64,000 nt of DNA from Candidatus Uabimicrobium amorphum (GTDB lineage Bacteria > Planctomycetota > Uabimicrobiia > Uabimicrobiales > Uabimicrobiaceae). Location of the stretch: positions 3,038,001 to 3,102,000 of the forward strand of contig NZ_AP019860.1 of NCBI RefSeq assembly GCF_009002475.1, in the 5' to 3' direction. The notes below the pieces were generated by a model, which was given only the letters and a program-made list of their open reading frames with translations, did no database searches and had not been told where the DNA came from. A program made the position numbers and the translations under genes. Shown here piece by piece: positions 46,222 through 54,639 of this stretch (its first letter is position 1; each line of letters starts with the position of its first letter).

Positions 46222-49200
46222 ATGAAAAACTTAACTTATAGTGAATGTCGAAATTTTATCAAGGGTATTACCCAGGTTGCGGTATACGAAAATAAGAATG
46301 CTATAAATTTACCCGAACTCATTGATAAATATGGTTTACAAAGTAAAATTTTAATCATCAGTGGCGACAACAAACAAGCTGTTTTATTTCCTTTTGGAAA
46401 TAAATACTGGGTCATTTATTTTTACAAAAATAAATTTTACAAAGAAAAGCATGTTACCTCACCACTGCGTTATCAATCAAAAAATTATAGCGTTTCTTGC
46501 TATCAAGTATCACTGAACGAATTGATTATATGGTTCGATAGTCACCGTTATATGCAAGAGCAAATCAACCTCAGTCGTGAAGACTCCGAGATTTTGTCGC
46601 GACATAATATCAAAGTAGAAAAGAAAAAAACCACGCGCAAATTTCTCTTCGATGCTTACGCGAAAACGATCACCGGTAAGGAACAGGTGCTACCCGACGT
46701 AAAAAAAGTAGTGGACAAATACTCGAAACCCATCGAACCATTATTGATGGTTTTCGAGCAAGAAAGCAAAAAAGACGACATTGAAATTAACGAACACGAC
46801 AGCGCCGTATTTACACGTTATGGTTTCCATGTGGATTGTGGTAAGACCAAATACAAAACACTTTGCGACCAAGTACGTAAATGCAGTACAGATGGTAAAC
46901 TAGGAGTAACCGTTTCTCCCGAAGACCTTGCGGTATTTCGCAAGTACGGCATTACATTTGCTCCTTCAGGAGAGGCCAAAGGCAAAATTCGCCTACCAGT
47001 AACCCCTTCGATGTTGTTCAAACGTTTCGTAATTTCTGTCATTTTTCTCGCCATCCTCGGCGGAGTGACTTGGCATTTTTATGGCCCGGCCATACGTTAT
47101 TACTTTGGCCAACAAACATACAAAATACGCGCAAACTTAGATGCAGCCAATGCAAAACAAGAACTAAAAGATATCAGTGAAGCTACATCGCAAGCACAAG
47201 ATTTGTATAAACTGATCGTCAAAGAGTATCCCGCAACACTAGGCTACATAGATCCTCACCCACGACTTAAGCCTCTGATTCTCGAAACAAAAAATTATGT
47301 CAAGACCTTTGAGAAAATGGTAACCGCTAGTGCAGAGCTTCTCGTCAAAGAAGAGTACGAAAAAGTTTTAAAAAGCCTACAACCACATCAAGACGAACAC
47401 GATAAATATCAAGTACGCCTTGACATCATTCGCCGCGTTGTTTCGAAATTAAAAACAACGCGTTATATCAATCGCGCTTTGAAAAATGAATGGCTACAAG
47501 AAGAAAATATCAATACGGCACTCCGTAAGTTGCGCAATTATGTTTTTAGCGCACAAGAACTCATCGATAGCATCGAAGAAGAGCAAATGCTCATCGCCAC
47601 AAAGTACCAAGAATTCCAAAACACTATCCCTAAGGACCCTAATGTCGCGGTCAAGATGAACATATACAGAAGTCAAGTGGAAAAGTTAGAGGACACTATA
47701 CGCAAAGCGGAAAAGCTATTCCTCCAAGAAAACGATCGTGAGGCCGCAGAAAAAATACTAAGCGGAAGTGAAAAGTCTTCACAAAGCGCTGAGGAAATTT
47801 TACAGCCTTACGAAAAATTTCAATCAGATATTATCAAGGGTCTTACATATATATATGAAGACATAAACCAAAAGATTGAAGCGCTAGAAACATTGCGCCA
47901 GAAAAAAAGCAGTAAAGGTGAAGTGTTAAAAATGATTGCGCAGAAATCGCAAGAATACAGTGATCTACAAGATAAGACACCGCAGGTAGAAAGTCTGCTA
48001 CGACAGGTGACAAGTATTCCAAAAAACCTAGGAATTGCTGCTCCTCCCAAACAAATAGCTGCGAGTATTGGTGAGGCCAAAAACTATGCGCAAAATTTAC
48101 GAAGTTTAATTGCCGCGGCCAATGAAGACTTGGCCAACAACAAAACCGCGGACGCAAAAGAAAAGCTGGAAAAAAGCGCGAGCAAATACGAAAAAATCAT
48201 GGAAAAACTCACTGCCGCATCCGACATTATGAGAGAAATAAAACAAACGGCAAAAGCTTTACAAATAGAAAATAGTAAACGCGCGAAGGAATATTCCAAA
48301 CGCATCGTTTACATGCGCAAGCAGCAAAGTACTTTGCAAAACATGTTGCTGACGTTCAAAAAGAACATCGACAATTTCAACAAAGTACTTCCACCAAGCC
48401 ATGCATTCCGTAAAGAGTTACAGCGTTACATGAACAAATATACTTCTTTCGAGCGCTTGGCAAAAACCATTGATAGAGAACTGACAGTCGCCGATAATTA
48501 CTTTGAAAATAAAAAAATTAACGAAGCACTTACTCACTTAAAAGAAAAAAATGCTCTGACAAAGCAAGCGCAAAACAGTATTGGAGAAATGACACAATCT
48601 TTTAGCGAAATAAAACGCTTCATCACTGTGGTAGAACAACAAAAGCGACAATTCCAGGTTGCCAAACGCGTTCTACACATTGAAAAGAAGTTAGAAACCT
48701 ATACGAGTCGACTGCAAAACATATTGCTACCACTAGAGAAAAAGGCGTCGCAGTTGCGTAAAGAATTTCCAACAAGTAAAGGTTATCAGGACATCAATAG
48801 TGCATCGCAACAAACATTGAAATTGGCACGTCGCATATATAGTTTTTATCGCAAAAAATTAACAGAAAGCCAAACATTTACCAACAAGAAGATGTACGAA
48901 AAAGCCCTTAATGTATTGGCTAAATACGAAGGGAAACGTCTAAGTCCTGCCAATTTTGTCCAAGATCTCAAGAACTTGCAAAGTGATCTGAATAACAAAC
49001 TTGGCCAAGCAAAGTTACAAAAACAGAGCAATAGAAAAACCAACGAAGCACAAGTTTTGATCGATGAATTAACCGTAAGACGTGCCAAGTTACAACAAAT
49101 CATTCCAACACTGAAAAGTGACTTGGCGACTCTGCGCAACCTCTATCCAAATGTTCTAAAAGAAACCGTAGGATTTAGCGGAGCAGAAAAGTATCTACAG

Positions 49201-49947
49201 TTTGCACAACAAGAAATCGAAGAGATCAACGAACTGCTACAAGAATCGCAACTGTTTATGGTACAAAAGAAATATAGCGCCGTAGTCACACTCTTAAAAC
49301 CTTACACAAAAGGCGGAGAGATTATTTCGGTGTTGTCGACATTAGAAACTTTGCAAAAGAATTCACGCAGTCTCATCGCGAAAATGCAAAACCCACAGCA
49401 AAAGCAACAAGTGCAAAAGAAATTGTTGGCACAGCAACAAAAAGAACGTCGACTCAAAGACCTACAGCGTTCCCCTGGGGATTGGTATGACAACGTGACA
49501 CAGGTTTTCAACCAATACGAAAAGCTTTCTTCGCAAATTGTCGGTTCTCTAAAAGGACGCGGAAGTCGCTTTGTGCATTCGACAATACAAAAACGCATGC
49601 GCACCATCCGCGAATACCCGCAACAAATCGCGGAAATCGACTATAGCCTAGAATTTATCAAACAAAAAGGCAAAAATATTGCCAACGAAATTTCACTAGG
49701 TAAAAAGAAAGATTTGGCGAAATACCTACAGACAAAAAATATCGATATAAATGTAGACAGTGAAATTTTTCAACTACAGTCTGCGGTAAGTAATTTACGC
49801 GGTGAATTGCGTTTAGGAGGATGGATAGAAGAGGAAACTCTGCGCCAGTATTTGCGAGCACTTGATGCCATCAAGCGCGCATTTGAACAACAATATCGCG
49901 AGGTTTCAAGCCCTGTGATTAGCCTACAAGCGCAAATACCCCACTAA
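46222..49947 (+). CDS. 1241-aa membrane protein with six regularly spaced helical repeats
   Basis: Function unknown. The N-terminal 270 residues are mixed alpha/beta and contain the paired phrases DSEILSRHNIKVEKKKT, DSAVFTRYGFHVDCGKT and DLAVFRKYGITFAPSG, a small repeat in its own right. One transmembrane helix (FKRFVISVIFLAILGGVTWHFYG, about 265-287) follows. The rest is almost all helical, with six repeats of about 125 residues, each marked by a TPR-like unit: LLVKEEYEKVLKSL (near 373), LFLQENDREAAEKIL (500), DLANNKTADAKEKLEK (636), YFENKKINEALTHLKEK (760), TFTNKKMYEKALNVL (886), LFMVQKKYSAVVTLLKPY (1011). It could form a long rod or tether. Only 3 bp separate it from the DUF5690 gene. Confidence 0.8.
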   Translation: MKNLTYSECRNFIKGITQVAVYENKNAINLPELIDKYGLQSKILIISGDNKQAVLFPFGNKYWVIYFYKNKFYKEKHVTSPLRYQSKNYSVSCYQVSLNELIIWFDSHRYMQEQINLSREDSEILSRHNIKVEKKKTTRKFLFDAYAKTITGKEQVLPDVKKVVDKYSKPIEPLLMVFEQESKKDDIEINEHDSAVFTRYGFHVDCGKTKYKTLCDQVRKCSTDGKLGVTVSPEDLAVFRKYGITFAPSGEAKGKIRLPVTPSMLFKRFVISVIFLAILGGVTWHFYGPAIRYYFGQQTYKIRANLDAANAKQELKDISEATSQAQDLYKLIVKEYPATLGYIDPHPRLKPLILETKNYVKTFEKMVTASAELLVKEEYEKVLKSLQPHQDEHDKYQVRLDIIRRVVSKLKTTRYINRALKNEWLQEENINTALRKLRNYVFSAQELIDSIEEEQMLIATKYQEFQNTIPKDPNVAVKMNIYRSQVEKLEDTIRKAEKLFLQENDREAAEKILSGSEKSSQSAEEILQPYEKFQSDIIKGLTYIYEDINQKIEALETLRQKKSSKGEVLKMIAQKSQEYSDLQDKTPQVESLLRQVTSIPKNLGIAAPPKQIAASIGEAKNYAQNLRSLIAAANEDLANNKTADAKEKLEKSASKYEKIMEKLTAASDIMREIKQTAKALQIENSKRAKEYSKRIVYMRKQQSTLQNMLLTFKKNIDNFNKVLPPSHAFRKELQRYMNKYTSFERLAKTIDRELTVADNYFENKKINEALTHLKEKNALTKQAQNSIGEMTQSFSEIKRFITVVEQQKRQFQVAKRVLHIEKKLETYTSRLQNILLPLEKKASQLRKEFPTSKGYQDINSASQQTLKLARRIYSFYRKKLTESQTFTNKKMYEKALNVLAKYEGKRLSPANFVQDLKNLQSDLNNKLGQAKLQKQSNRKTNEAQVLIDELTVRRAKLQQIIPTLKSDLATLRNLYPNVLKETVGFSGAEKYLQFAQQEIEEINELLQESQLFMVQKKYSAVVTLLKPYTKGGEIISVLSTLETLQKNSRSLIAKMQNPQQKQQVQKKLLAQQQKERRLKDLQRSPGDWYDNVTQVFNQYEKLSSQIVGSLKGRGSRFVHSTIQKRMRTIREYPQQIAEIDYSLEFIKQKGKNIANEISLGKKKDLAKYLQTKNIDINVDSEIFQLQSAVSNLRGELRLGGWIEEETLRQYLRALDAIKRAFEQQYREVSSPVISLQAQIPH

Positions 49948-49965
49948 ATATAACAACAAAAAATT

Positions 49966-50008
49966 GGTTTGTCATCTCCCGCGCTGACAGCACAAGAGGT
50001 GACAAACC
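49966..50008. terminator. Hairpin between convergent genes
   Basis: GGTTTGTCA and TGACAAACC form a perfect 9-bp stem with partial inner pairing, between the repeat protein and the convergent 50025 gene. Confidence 0.7.
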
Positions 50009-50024
50009 GACTTCTATATAACAA

Positions 50025-50678
50025 TTACGATCCGTGATCAAAACTCAAATCTAGCTCGCAAGTATACTCCAACTCTTTTGCTGATAGACGACAATACATC
50101 TCGTACCAACCATCGAATTTGTGTGATTTTAGCAAATAAAGATGCGAAATAAACTCGCGTAGTGTCGGAGACTTCATTTGCGTTCTAGTGGTAAACGGCA
50201 ACACCAAAAGACAATGATCTGAACCGCGGTGATCACTATTCGCTCCCATATCATTTCTCATGGTGACAATACTGTCTATGACCACTTGATCTTCTTTGTC
50301 GGGAAGACTTTCCAAATACTCAAGAATCGCTTCTTCGTTTTCTAATTCGTACTCGTCGATTTCACAATCGACACCTTCCCAGTCCCAGCAAAACTGTATA
50401 TCAGAAAAGTCAGCTTCTACACGATCGATGACATCCATCGCACATTCTGCATTTTCGTAGTACTCTGCAAAAGAATGATCTGAATTGCAACAATATTTCT
50501 TTTCGACGCCTTTTTCACTAGCGCTTCCCCAAATATTAGGCAATTCGTTATACATTGTACCGTCATATTCCGCTCCGCGAAACATTGTTGAACGAAAAAT
50601 TGCTTTTACAAGTATATTGAATGCTTCATTGGTGTCTAAACCAAACTCTTTCATTTCTTCTATAATTGAATTTTTCAT
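50025..50678 (-). CDS. Hypothetical acidic protein
   Basis: A 217-aa protein if started at ATG 50678, which has agaaagg at the right distance; a start 18 bp upstream lacks this. It is acidic and cytoplasmic, with several Cys and Trp residues in the middle (KKYCCNSDHS, FCWDWEGVDCEIDEYELE) and SDHCLLVLPFTTRTQMKSPTL in the C-terminal third. I recognise no family. Acidic composition, isolation between a terminator and the iron transporter group, and normal codon use say only that it is probably real. Confidence 0.6.
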   Translation of the reverse strand: MKNSIIEEMKEFGLDTNEAFNILVKAIFRSTMFRGAEYDGTMYNELPNIWGSASEKGVEKKYCCNSDHSFAEYYENAECAMDVIDRVEADFSDIQFCWDWEGVDCEIDEYELENEEAILEYLESLPDKEDQVVIDSIVTMRNDMGANSDHRGSDHCLLVLPFTTRTQMKSPTLREFISHLYLLKSHKFDGWYEMYCRLSAKELEYTCELDLSFDHGS

Positions 50679-50897
50679 ACAAACCTTTCTATACAATATA
50701 TTTTTTGTTTTTCGTACAGTTAACTATAAAACAAAAATTTGTGTCTTGCCTACAAAGCCGTGAACCTTTGAAAAATATGAATCGAAAGAAACATACATAT
50801 TCTGAGCTTTAAATTTACTGGTATAAAAACCGGAGGCTTGTGGCAAACTTCATATTATTAAAGAAAGGAACGTATCAAAGTTTTTTTACACCTCGGC

Positions 50898-51923
50898 CTA
50901 ACGCTCAAAAATCTTATCCCAAGCGTTCAATTTGCAAAAGAGTTGCTCCCCTACTTCTATTTTTTGTTGCTGAGGGATAAAAACAGTTATTTTTTTGCCA
51001 TTTTCTAACTCAAGCGTAAGTTCCTGTTGCGCTCCATAAAAAACTGTCTTGACTATGGTAACAGGAATGGTATCGCTATTCTCTGTCGTAATTTCTACAT
51101 TTTCGGGACGGATCAGTACCGTACAATTCTCTGTCGTAGGTAGTGTTTCGATCATTCCAAGAGGTGTATTGTAGCCATTACAACTTTTTTTGCCTTCTAC
51201 AAAGTTGACCTCACCAAAAAAGTGCGCCACGTATTCGTTATGTGGCGTAGTGTAAATTTTTTGTGGCGTGTCAATCTGTTGTGTGACTCCATCCTTGATG
51301 ACCACAACCTTGTCAGCGATGACAAAAGCGTCCTCTTTGTCGTGAGTAACCAAAATCGCTGTGGTCTGTGTTTGTTGGATAATGCGCTTTATTTGTTCGC
51401 GCATATATTTTTTCAACATGACATCTAGTTTACTTAGCGGCTCGTCTAAAAGTAAGAGCTTGGGCTTTATTGCCAATGAGCGTGCCAACGAAATTCGTTG
51501 CAATTGTCCGCTGGAAAGCTGATGTGGTTTGTGTTTGCGAAATTCAAGCAACCCAACTAGGTTTAACATATCTTCTACGATTTTTCTTTTTTGTCGTCTG
51601 TTATGGTGTTGCAATGCAAACGCGATATTTTTTTCTGCACTCAAATGAGGAAACAATGCGTGATAGGGAAATACCATTGCCACTTGACGCTGTTCTGGTT
51701 CAACAAAGATTTCATTACTGTATACGGTTTTACCATATAAATGAATTTGTCCTGCACTTGGTTTTTCAAACCCAGCAATCATTTTTAAAATCGTCGATTT
51801 GCCTGAACCACTTTCGCCTATCAGCGCCACGACTTCTCCTGGAGCAACTTGGAGTGAGAAATCAACGACCACCGGTTTCCCCTGGTATTTTTTATAAATA
51901 TTTTCAATATGTAAAGCGATCAT
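50898..51923 (-). CDS. fbpC: Ferric iron ABC transporter, ATP-binding protein
   Basis: A 341-aa ATPase energising iron uptake. Walker A is GESGSGKST (36-44). The signature is LSSGQLQR, Walker B is LLLLDEPLS and the switch His is in VTHDKEDAF. A C-terminal TOBE-like region (about 245-341) follows, as in FbpC/PotA-type ATPases. One oddity: the Q-loop reads VFPYHALFPHL, with Pro where the Gln of VFQ usually stands. The start overlaps the permease stop by four bases (ATGA). It is third in the order binding protein, permease, ATPase. Confidence 0.9.
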   Translation of the reverse strand: MIALHIENIYKKYQGKPVVVDFSLQVAPGEVVALIGESGSGKSTILKMIAGFEKPSAGQIHLYGKTVYSNEIFVEPEQRQVAMVFPYHALFPHLSAEKNIAFALQHHNRRQKRKIVEDMLNLVGLLEFRKHKPHQLSSGQLQRISLARSLAIKPKLLLLDEPLSKLDVMLKKYMREQIKRIIQQTQTTAILVTHDKEDAFVIADKVVVIKDGVTQQIDTPQKIYTTPHNEYVAHFFGEVNFVEGKKSCNGYNTPLGMIETLPTTENCTVLIRPENVEITTENSDTIPVTIVKTVFYGAQQELTLELENGKKITVFIPQQQKIEVGEQLFCKLNAWDKIFER

Positions 51924-53575
51924 GACTGTTTATTATTCAATCTATTGAGGCCCATTTTACCACACAACAAAAACACACTACTGATAAAAATAATCGTTAG
52001 CGCAGAACACGATGAATGCGGAATGGCCTCTTCGGAAATGGCTCTGCTGTAAGCATCTGTTGCGAGTGTTTCGTAAGTTGGTCCCACTAAGAAAGTTAAA
52101 TTGAATTCCTTTAAAATATCGACAAAAATAAGAACCAGTGCACTAAACAAATATGCTTTCATCATTTGCAAATGAACAACTAATGTACGCAGTGGTTTGC
52201 TTCCTAAAGAAAAGCATGTCTGGGTTACACTGTGTCCCACATTTACGAAGCCAGAGTTAACAGGTTCAAATGCCACGGCCAAAAAGCGTACCGCATAAGC
52301 GAATACTAAAGCCGCTGTACTATTACTCAAAAACCAGCCACTCCATTCTCCGATACTATCATCAAACCACTTACACATAGTCATTGCGCTAATCGCCACC
52401 ACGGCTGCGGGAAGAGTATAACCGCTTTTGCTGACAAACGCGACTCCTTGCGCTAGGTAAGTGTGGCGAATTTTGACGGTATATGTGATAAGCACCGCAA
52501 TCGTTAACGTAATAAAAGCCGTACCCAACGCCAAGCATACGCTTGTCTTCACCAAAGACAAAAAAGCGGAATTCACCACTTCACCCGCTGTTTGGTACGC
52601 CCAGTATATCAACTGCGATACTGGTAAAACAAAGGTAAAAAACAACATCAACGAACACAAAGACACGATGATCGTATTTGCCAAAAACGACGGTCTTCCG
52701 AATCGACGATTTTCCCCAACATTTACGTCATGATCGTGGAGCCTGTTGCGTACAACAAACCAACGTAAAATCCACAATGAAAACGCGGGACAAAGTAATA
52801 TCGCAGATAGGCGCATCGCTGCCTGACTGTCTTCTAAAGAGTACCATGCCTTAAATATACCAACAGTAAATGTAGGACATGTACAATAGCTAACAGTGCC
52901 ATAGTCACTCATCACTTCCATCACAACGAGCAGCAAACCAGCACTAATTGCCGGAAAAGCCAGCGGTATAGCTGTTTTGATGAAAATAGAAAAGTGAGAA
53001 TGGCAGAACAAGCGACATGCACTGAGTACCAGAGCGGACTGCTGCTTGAAAGCATTTTTTGCCATCAAGTACACATAGGGATACAGAGAGAAAGAGAAAC
53101 AGATAATAGCACCACTCAGCGATTTGAATTCAAACAATAAAAAACTTTCGCGACCAAAAATTTTTCGCATAAGTCCTGTACTACTAAACATATCAGCGTA
53201 GGTATATGACATAATGTAGACAGGAACCGCTAAAGGTAAAACGAACGCCCACTCAAAAAATTTGTGTCCGGGAAAACGGTATACGCTCACTAGCCATGCT
53301 GGAACAACTCCCAACACAAACGTAAAAAAAGCTGTACCCACAACCAACAATAACGTATTGCGAATATATTCATTTAACCATGTTTTCTTTATGTGGAGCC
53401 AAGCATCACTTGGCTCTAAAAAAACATGGCTAATGATAAAAAAAATCGGTGCTGCAATGAGTAAAGATACAGCTAAGCTTGAAATTGTCCAAGAGTTAAA
53501 GTATCTCTTGCTGTACCAACTATGAAAAAGTATATTTCTTATTTTGTGGAACAAATCACTTCCATCCCACAACAT
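51920..53575 (-). CDS. fbpB: Ferric iron ABC transporter, two-domain permease
   Basis: A 551-aa inner-membrane protein with about 12 helices, formed from two homologous permease halves as in FbpB/SfuB. Each half has an EAA-loop-like sequence (SACRLFCHSHFSIFIKTAIPLAFPAI near residue 195 and a second with VTQTCFSLGSKPLRTLVVHLQMMKAY near 465). The first periplasm-facing region carries AWLVSVYRFPGHKFFEWAFVLPLAVPVYIMSY, a typical ferric-permease phrase. The start lies inside the end of the binding-protein gene (20-bp overlap), and the ATPase overlaps its stop, so all three are translationally coupled. Confidence 0.9.
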   Translation of the reverse strand: MLWDGSDLFHKIRNILFHSWYSKRYFNSWTISSLAVSLLIAAPIFFIISHVFLEPSDAWLHIKKTWLNEYIRNTLLLVVGTAFFTFVLGVVPAWLVSVYRFPGHKFFEWAFVLPLAVPVYIMSYTYADMFSSTGLMRKIFGRESFLLFEFKSLSGAIICFSFSLYPYVYLMAKNAFKQQSALVLSACRLFCHSHFSIFIKTAIPLAFPAISAGLLLVVMEVMSDYGTVSYCTCPTFTVGIFKAWYSLEDSQAAMRLSAILLCPAFSLWILRWFVVRNRLHDHDVNVGENRRFGRPSFLANTIIVSLCSLMLFFTFVLPVSQLIYWAYQTAGEVVNSAFLSLVKTSVCLALGTAFITLTIAVLITYTVKIRHTYLAQGVAFVSKSGYTLPAAVVAISAMTMCKWFDDSIGEWSGWFLSNSTAALVFAYAVRFLAVAFEPVNSGFVNVGHSVTQTCFSLGSKPLRTLVVHLQMMKAYLFSALVLIFVDILKEFNLTFLVGPTYETLATDAYSRAISEEAIPHSSCSALTIIFISSVFLLCGKMGLNRLNNKQS

Positions 53576-54584
53576 CGAAAACTTTCACCGCCTCTTTGTT
53601 ATTGGCACCTAGTTCTGCCAGATTCACTTTATCCTCCTTGAATTCCCCCCAAGAGGCAACAAGCTCAGAAGGTTTGACTTCAGGATGAATCGGATACTCA
53701 TAGTTGACTTGAGCAAAAGTTTTTTGTGCTTCTTTCCCCGTGAGAAATTCGATCAGTTTCATGGCATTTTCTTTATTTTTTGTGTGCTTTGTAACGCCCG
53801 CACCACTAATATTTACGTGTGTTCCACGATCGTTTTGGTTAGGGAAAAATATCTTGACTGCTTTGCCTGCACTCACTTCGTCTGCATTGTCCGAATTGAG
53901 TAATTTCCCCAAATAATAGGTATTCACGACGGCAAGATCGGCCTTTCCTGCGGCCACCGCTTTGACTTGGTCACGGTCATTCCCCGTTGGTTTCCTAGCC
54001 ATATTGTTTACCACACTTTTCGCCCACGATTGCGCTTTTTCTTTACCATTGGCAACAATAACAGACGCAAGTAAGGACTGATTGTAAACGTTACTACTAG
54101 AACGAATCGCAATTTTGCCTTTCCACTTTTCGGAAGCCAAATCTTCATACGTCGAAAGTTCTTCAGGTTTGACACGATCCTTGTGATGTACGATAACACG
54201 CGCACGCTTTGTCAACGCGTACCAATAACCATCTTTGTGGCGTAAATGTTCCGGAACGTTCTTAGTTAAGGTTTCCGAAGAAACTGCCTGCAAAACGCCT
54301 TTTTGTTGTGCAAAATGTAGTCGGCCAACGTCAACCGTAATTAGAATATCGGCTTCGGTCTTTTCGCCTTCGATCTCAATTTTTTTGATAAGTTCATTGG
54401 CCTTGCCCTTACGTACAATGACCTCAATACCTGTTTCTTTTGTAAATTGTTTGTAAAGTTCTTTATCACTAGGATAATGGCGATGAGTGTAAATGGTAAC
54501 CGTTTCTTTATCTTGTTGTGTTTGCGAATTCTGGTCGCAGGCCGCCAGTAGAAAAATCAAAGTAACAATAGCTAAAATTCTCAT
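53556..54584 (-). CDS. fbpA: Ferric iron-binding lipoprotein (FutA/FbpA type)
   Basis: A 342-aa extracytoplasmic binding protein. The signal peptide ends in lipobox LLAAC (Cys16), so it is lipid-anchored. The N-terminal lobe has VTIYTHRHYPSDKELYKQFTKETGIEV and ADILITVDVGRLHFAQQKGVLQ. The hinge region has GYWYALTKRARVIVHHK. The C-terminal lobe has AVVNTYYLGKLL, with the Tyr pair that binds iron in FutA-type proteins, and HVNISGAGVTKHTKNK. These phrases mark the cyanobacterial and proteobacterial iron-binding group. It follows the TolB-Kelch gene by 55 bp with a strong hairpin between. Confidence 0.92.
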   Translation of the reverse strand: MRILAIVTLIFLLAACDQNSQTQQDKETVTIYTHRHYPSDKELYKQFTKETGIEVIVRKGKANELIKKIEIEGEKTEADILITVDVGRLHFAQQKGVLQAVSSETLTKNVPEHLRHKDGYWYALTKRARVIVHHKDRVKPEELSTYEDLASEKWKGKIAIRSSSNVYNQSLLASVIVANGKEKAQSWAKSVVNNMARKPTGNDRDQVKAVAAGKADLAVVNTYYLGKLLNSDNADEVSAGKAVKIFFPNQNDRGTHVNISGAGVTKHTKNKENAMKLIEFLTGKEAQKTFAQVNYEYPIHPEVKPSELVASWGEFKEDKVNLAELGANNKEAVKVFDVVGWK

Positions 54585-54602
54585 GGTGTCTCCTGTTAGG
54601 TA

Positions 54603-54629
54603 GTTATCTCTACGAATCGTAGAGATAAC
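54603..54629 (-). terminator. Perfect 12-bp hairpin upstream of fbpA
   Basis: GTTATCTCTACG-AAT-CGTAGAGATAAC lies between the TolB-Kelch stop and fbpA. It could end or attenuate read-through into the transporter, and leaves little room for a separate promoter. Confidence 0.65.
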
Positions 54630-54639
54630 AAAGGTAAAA

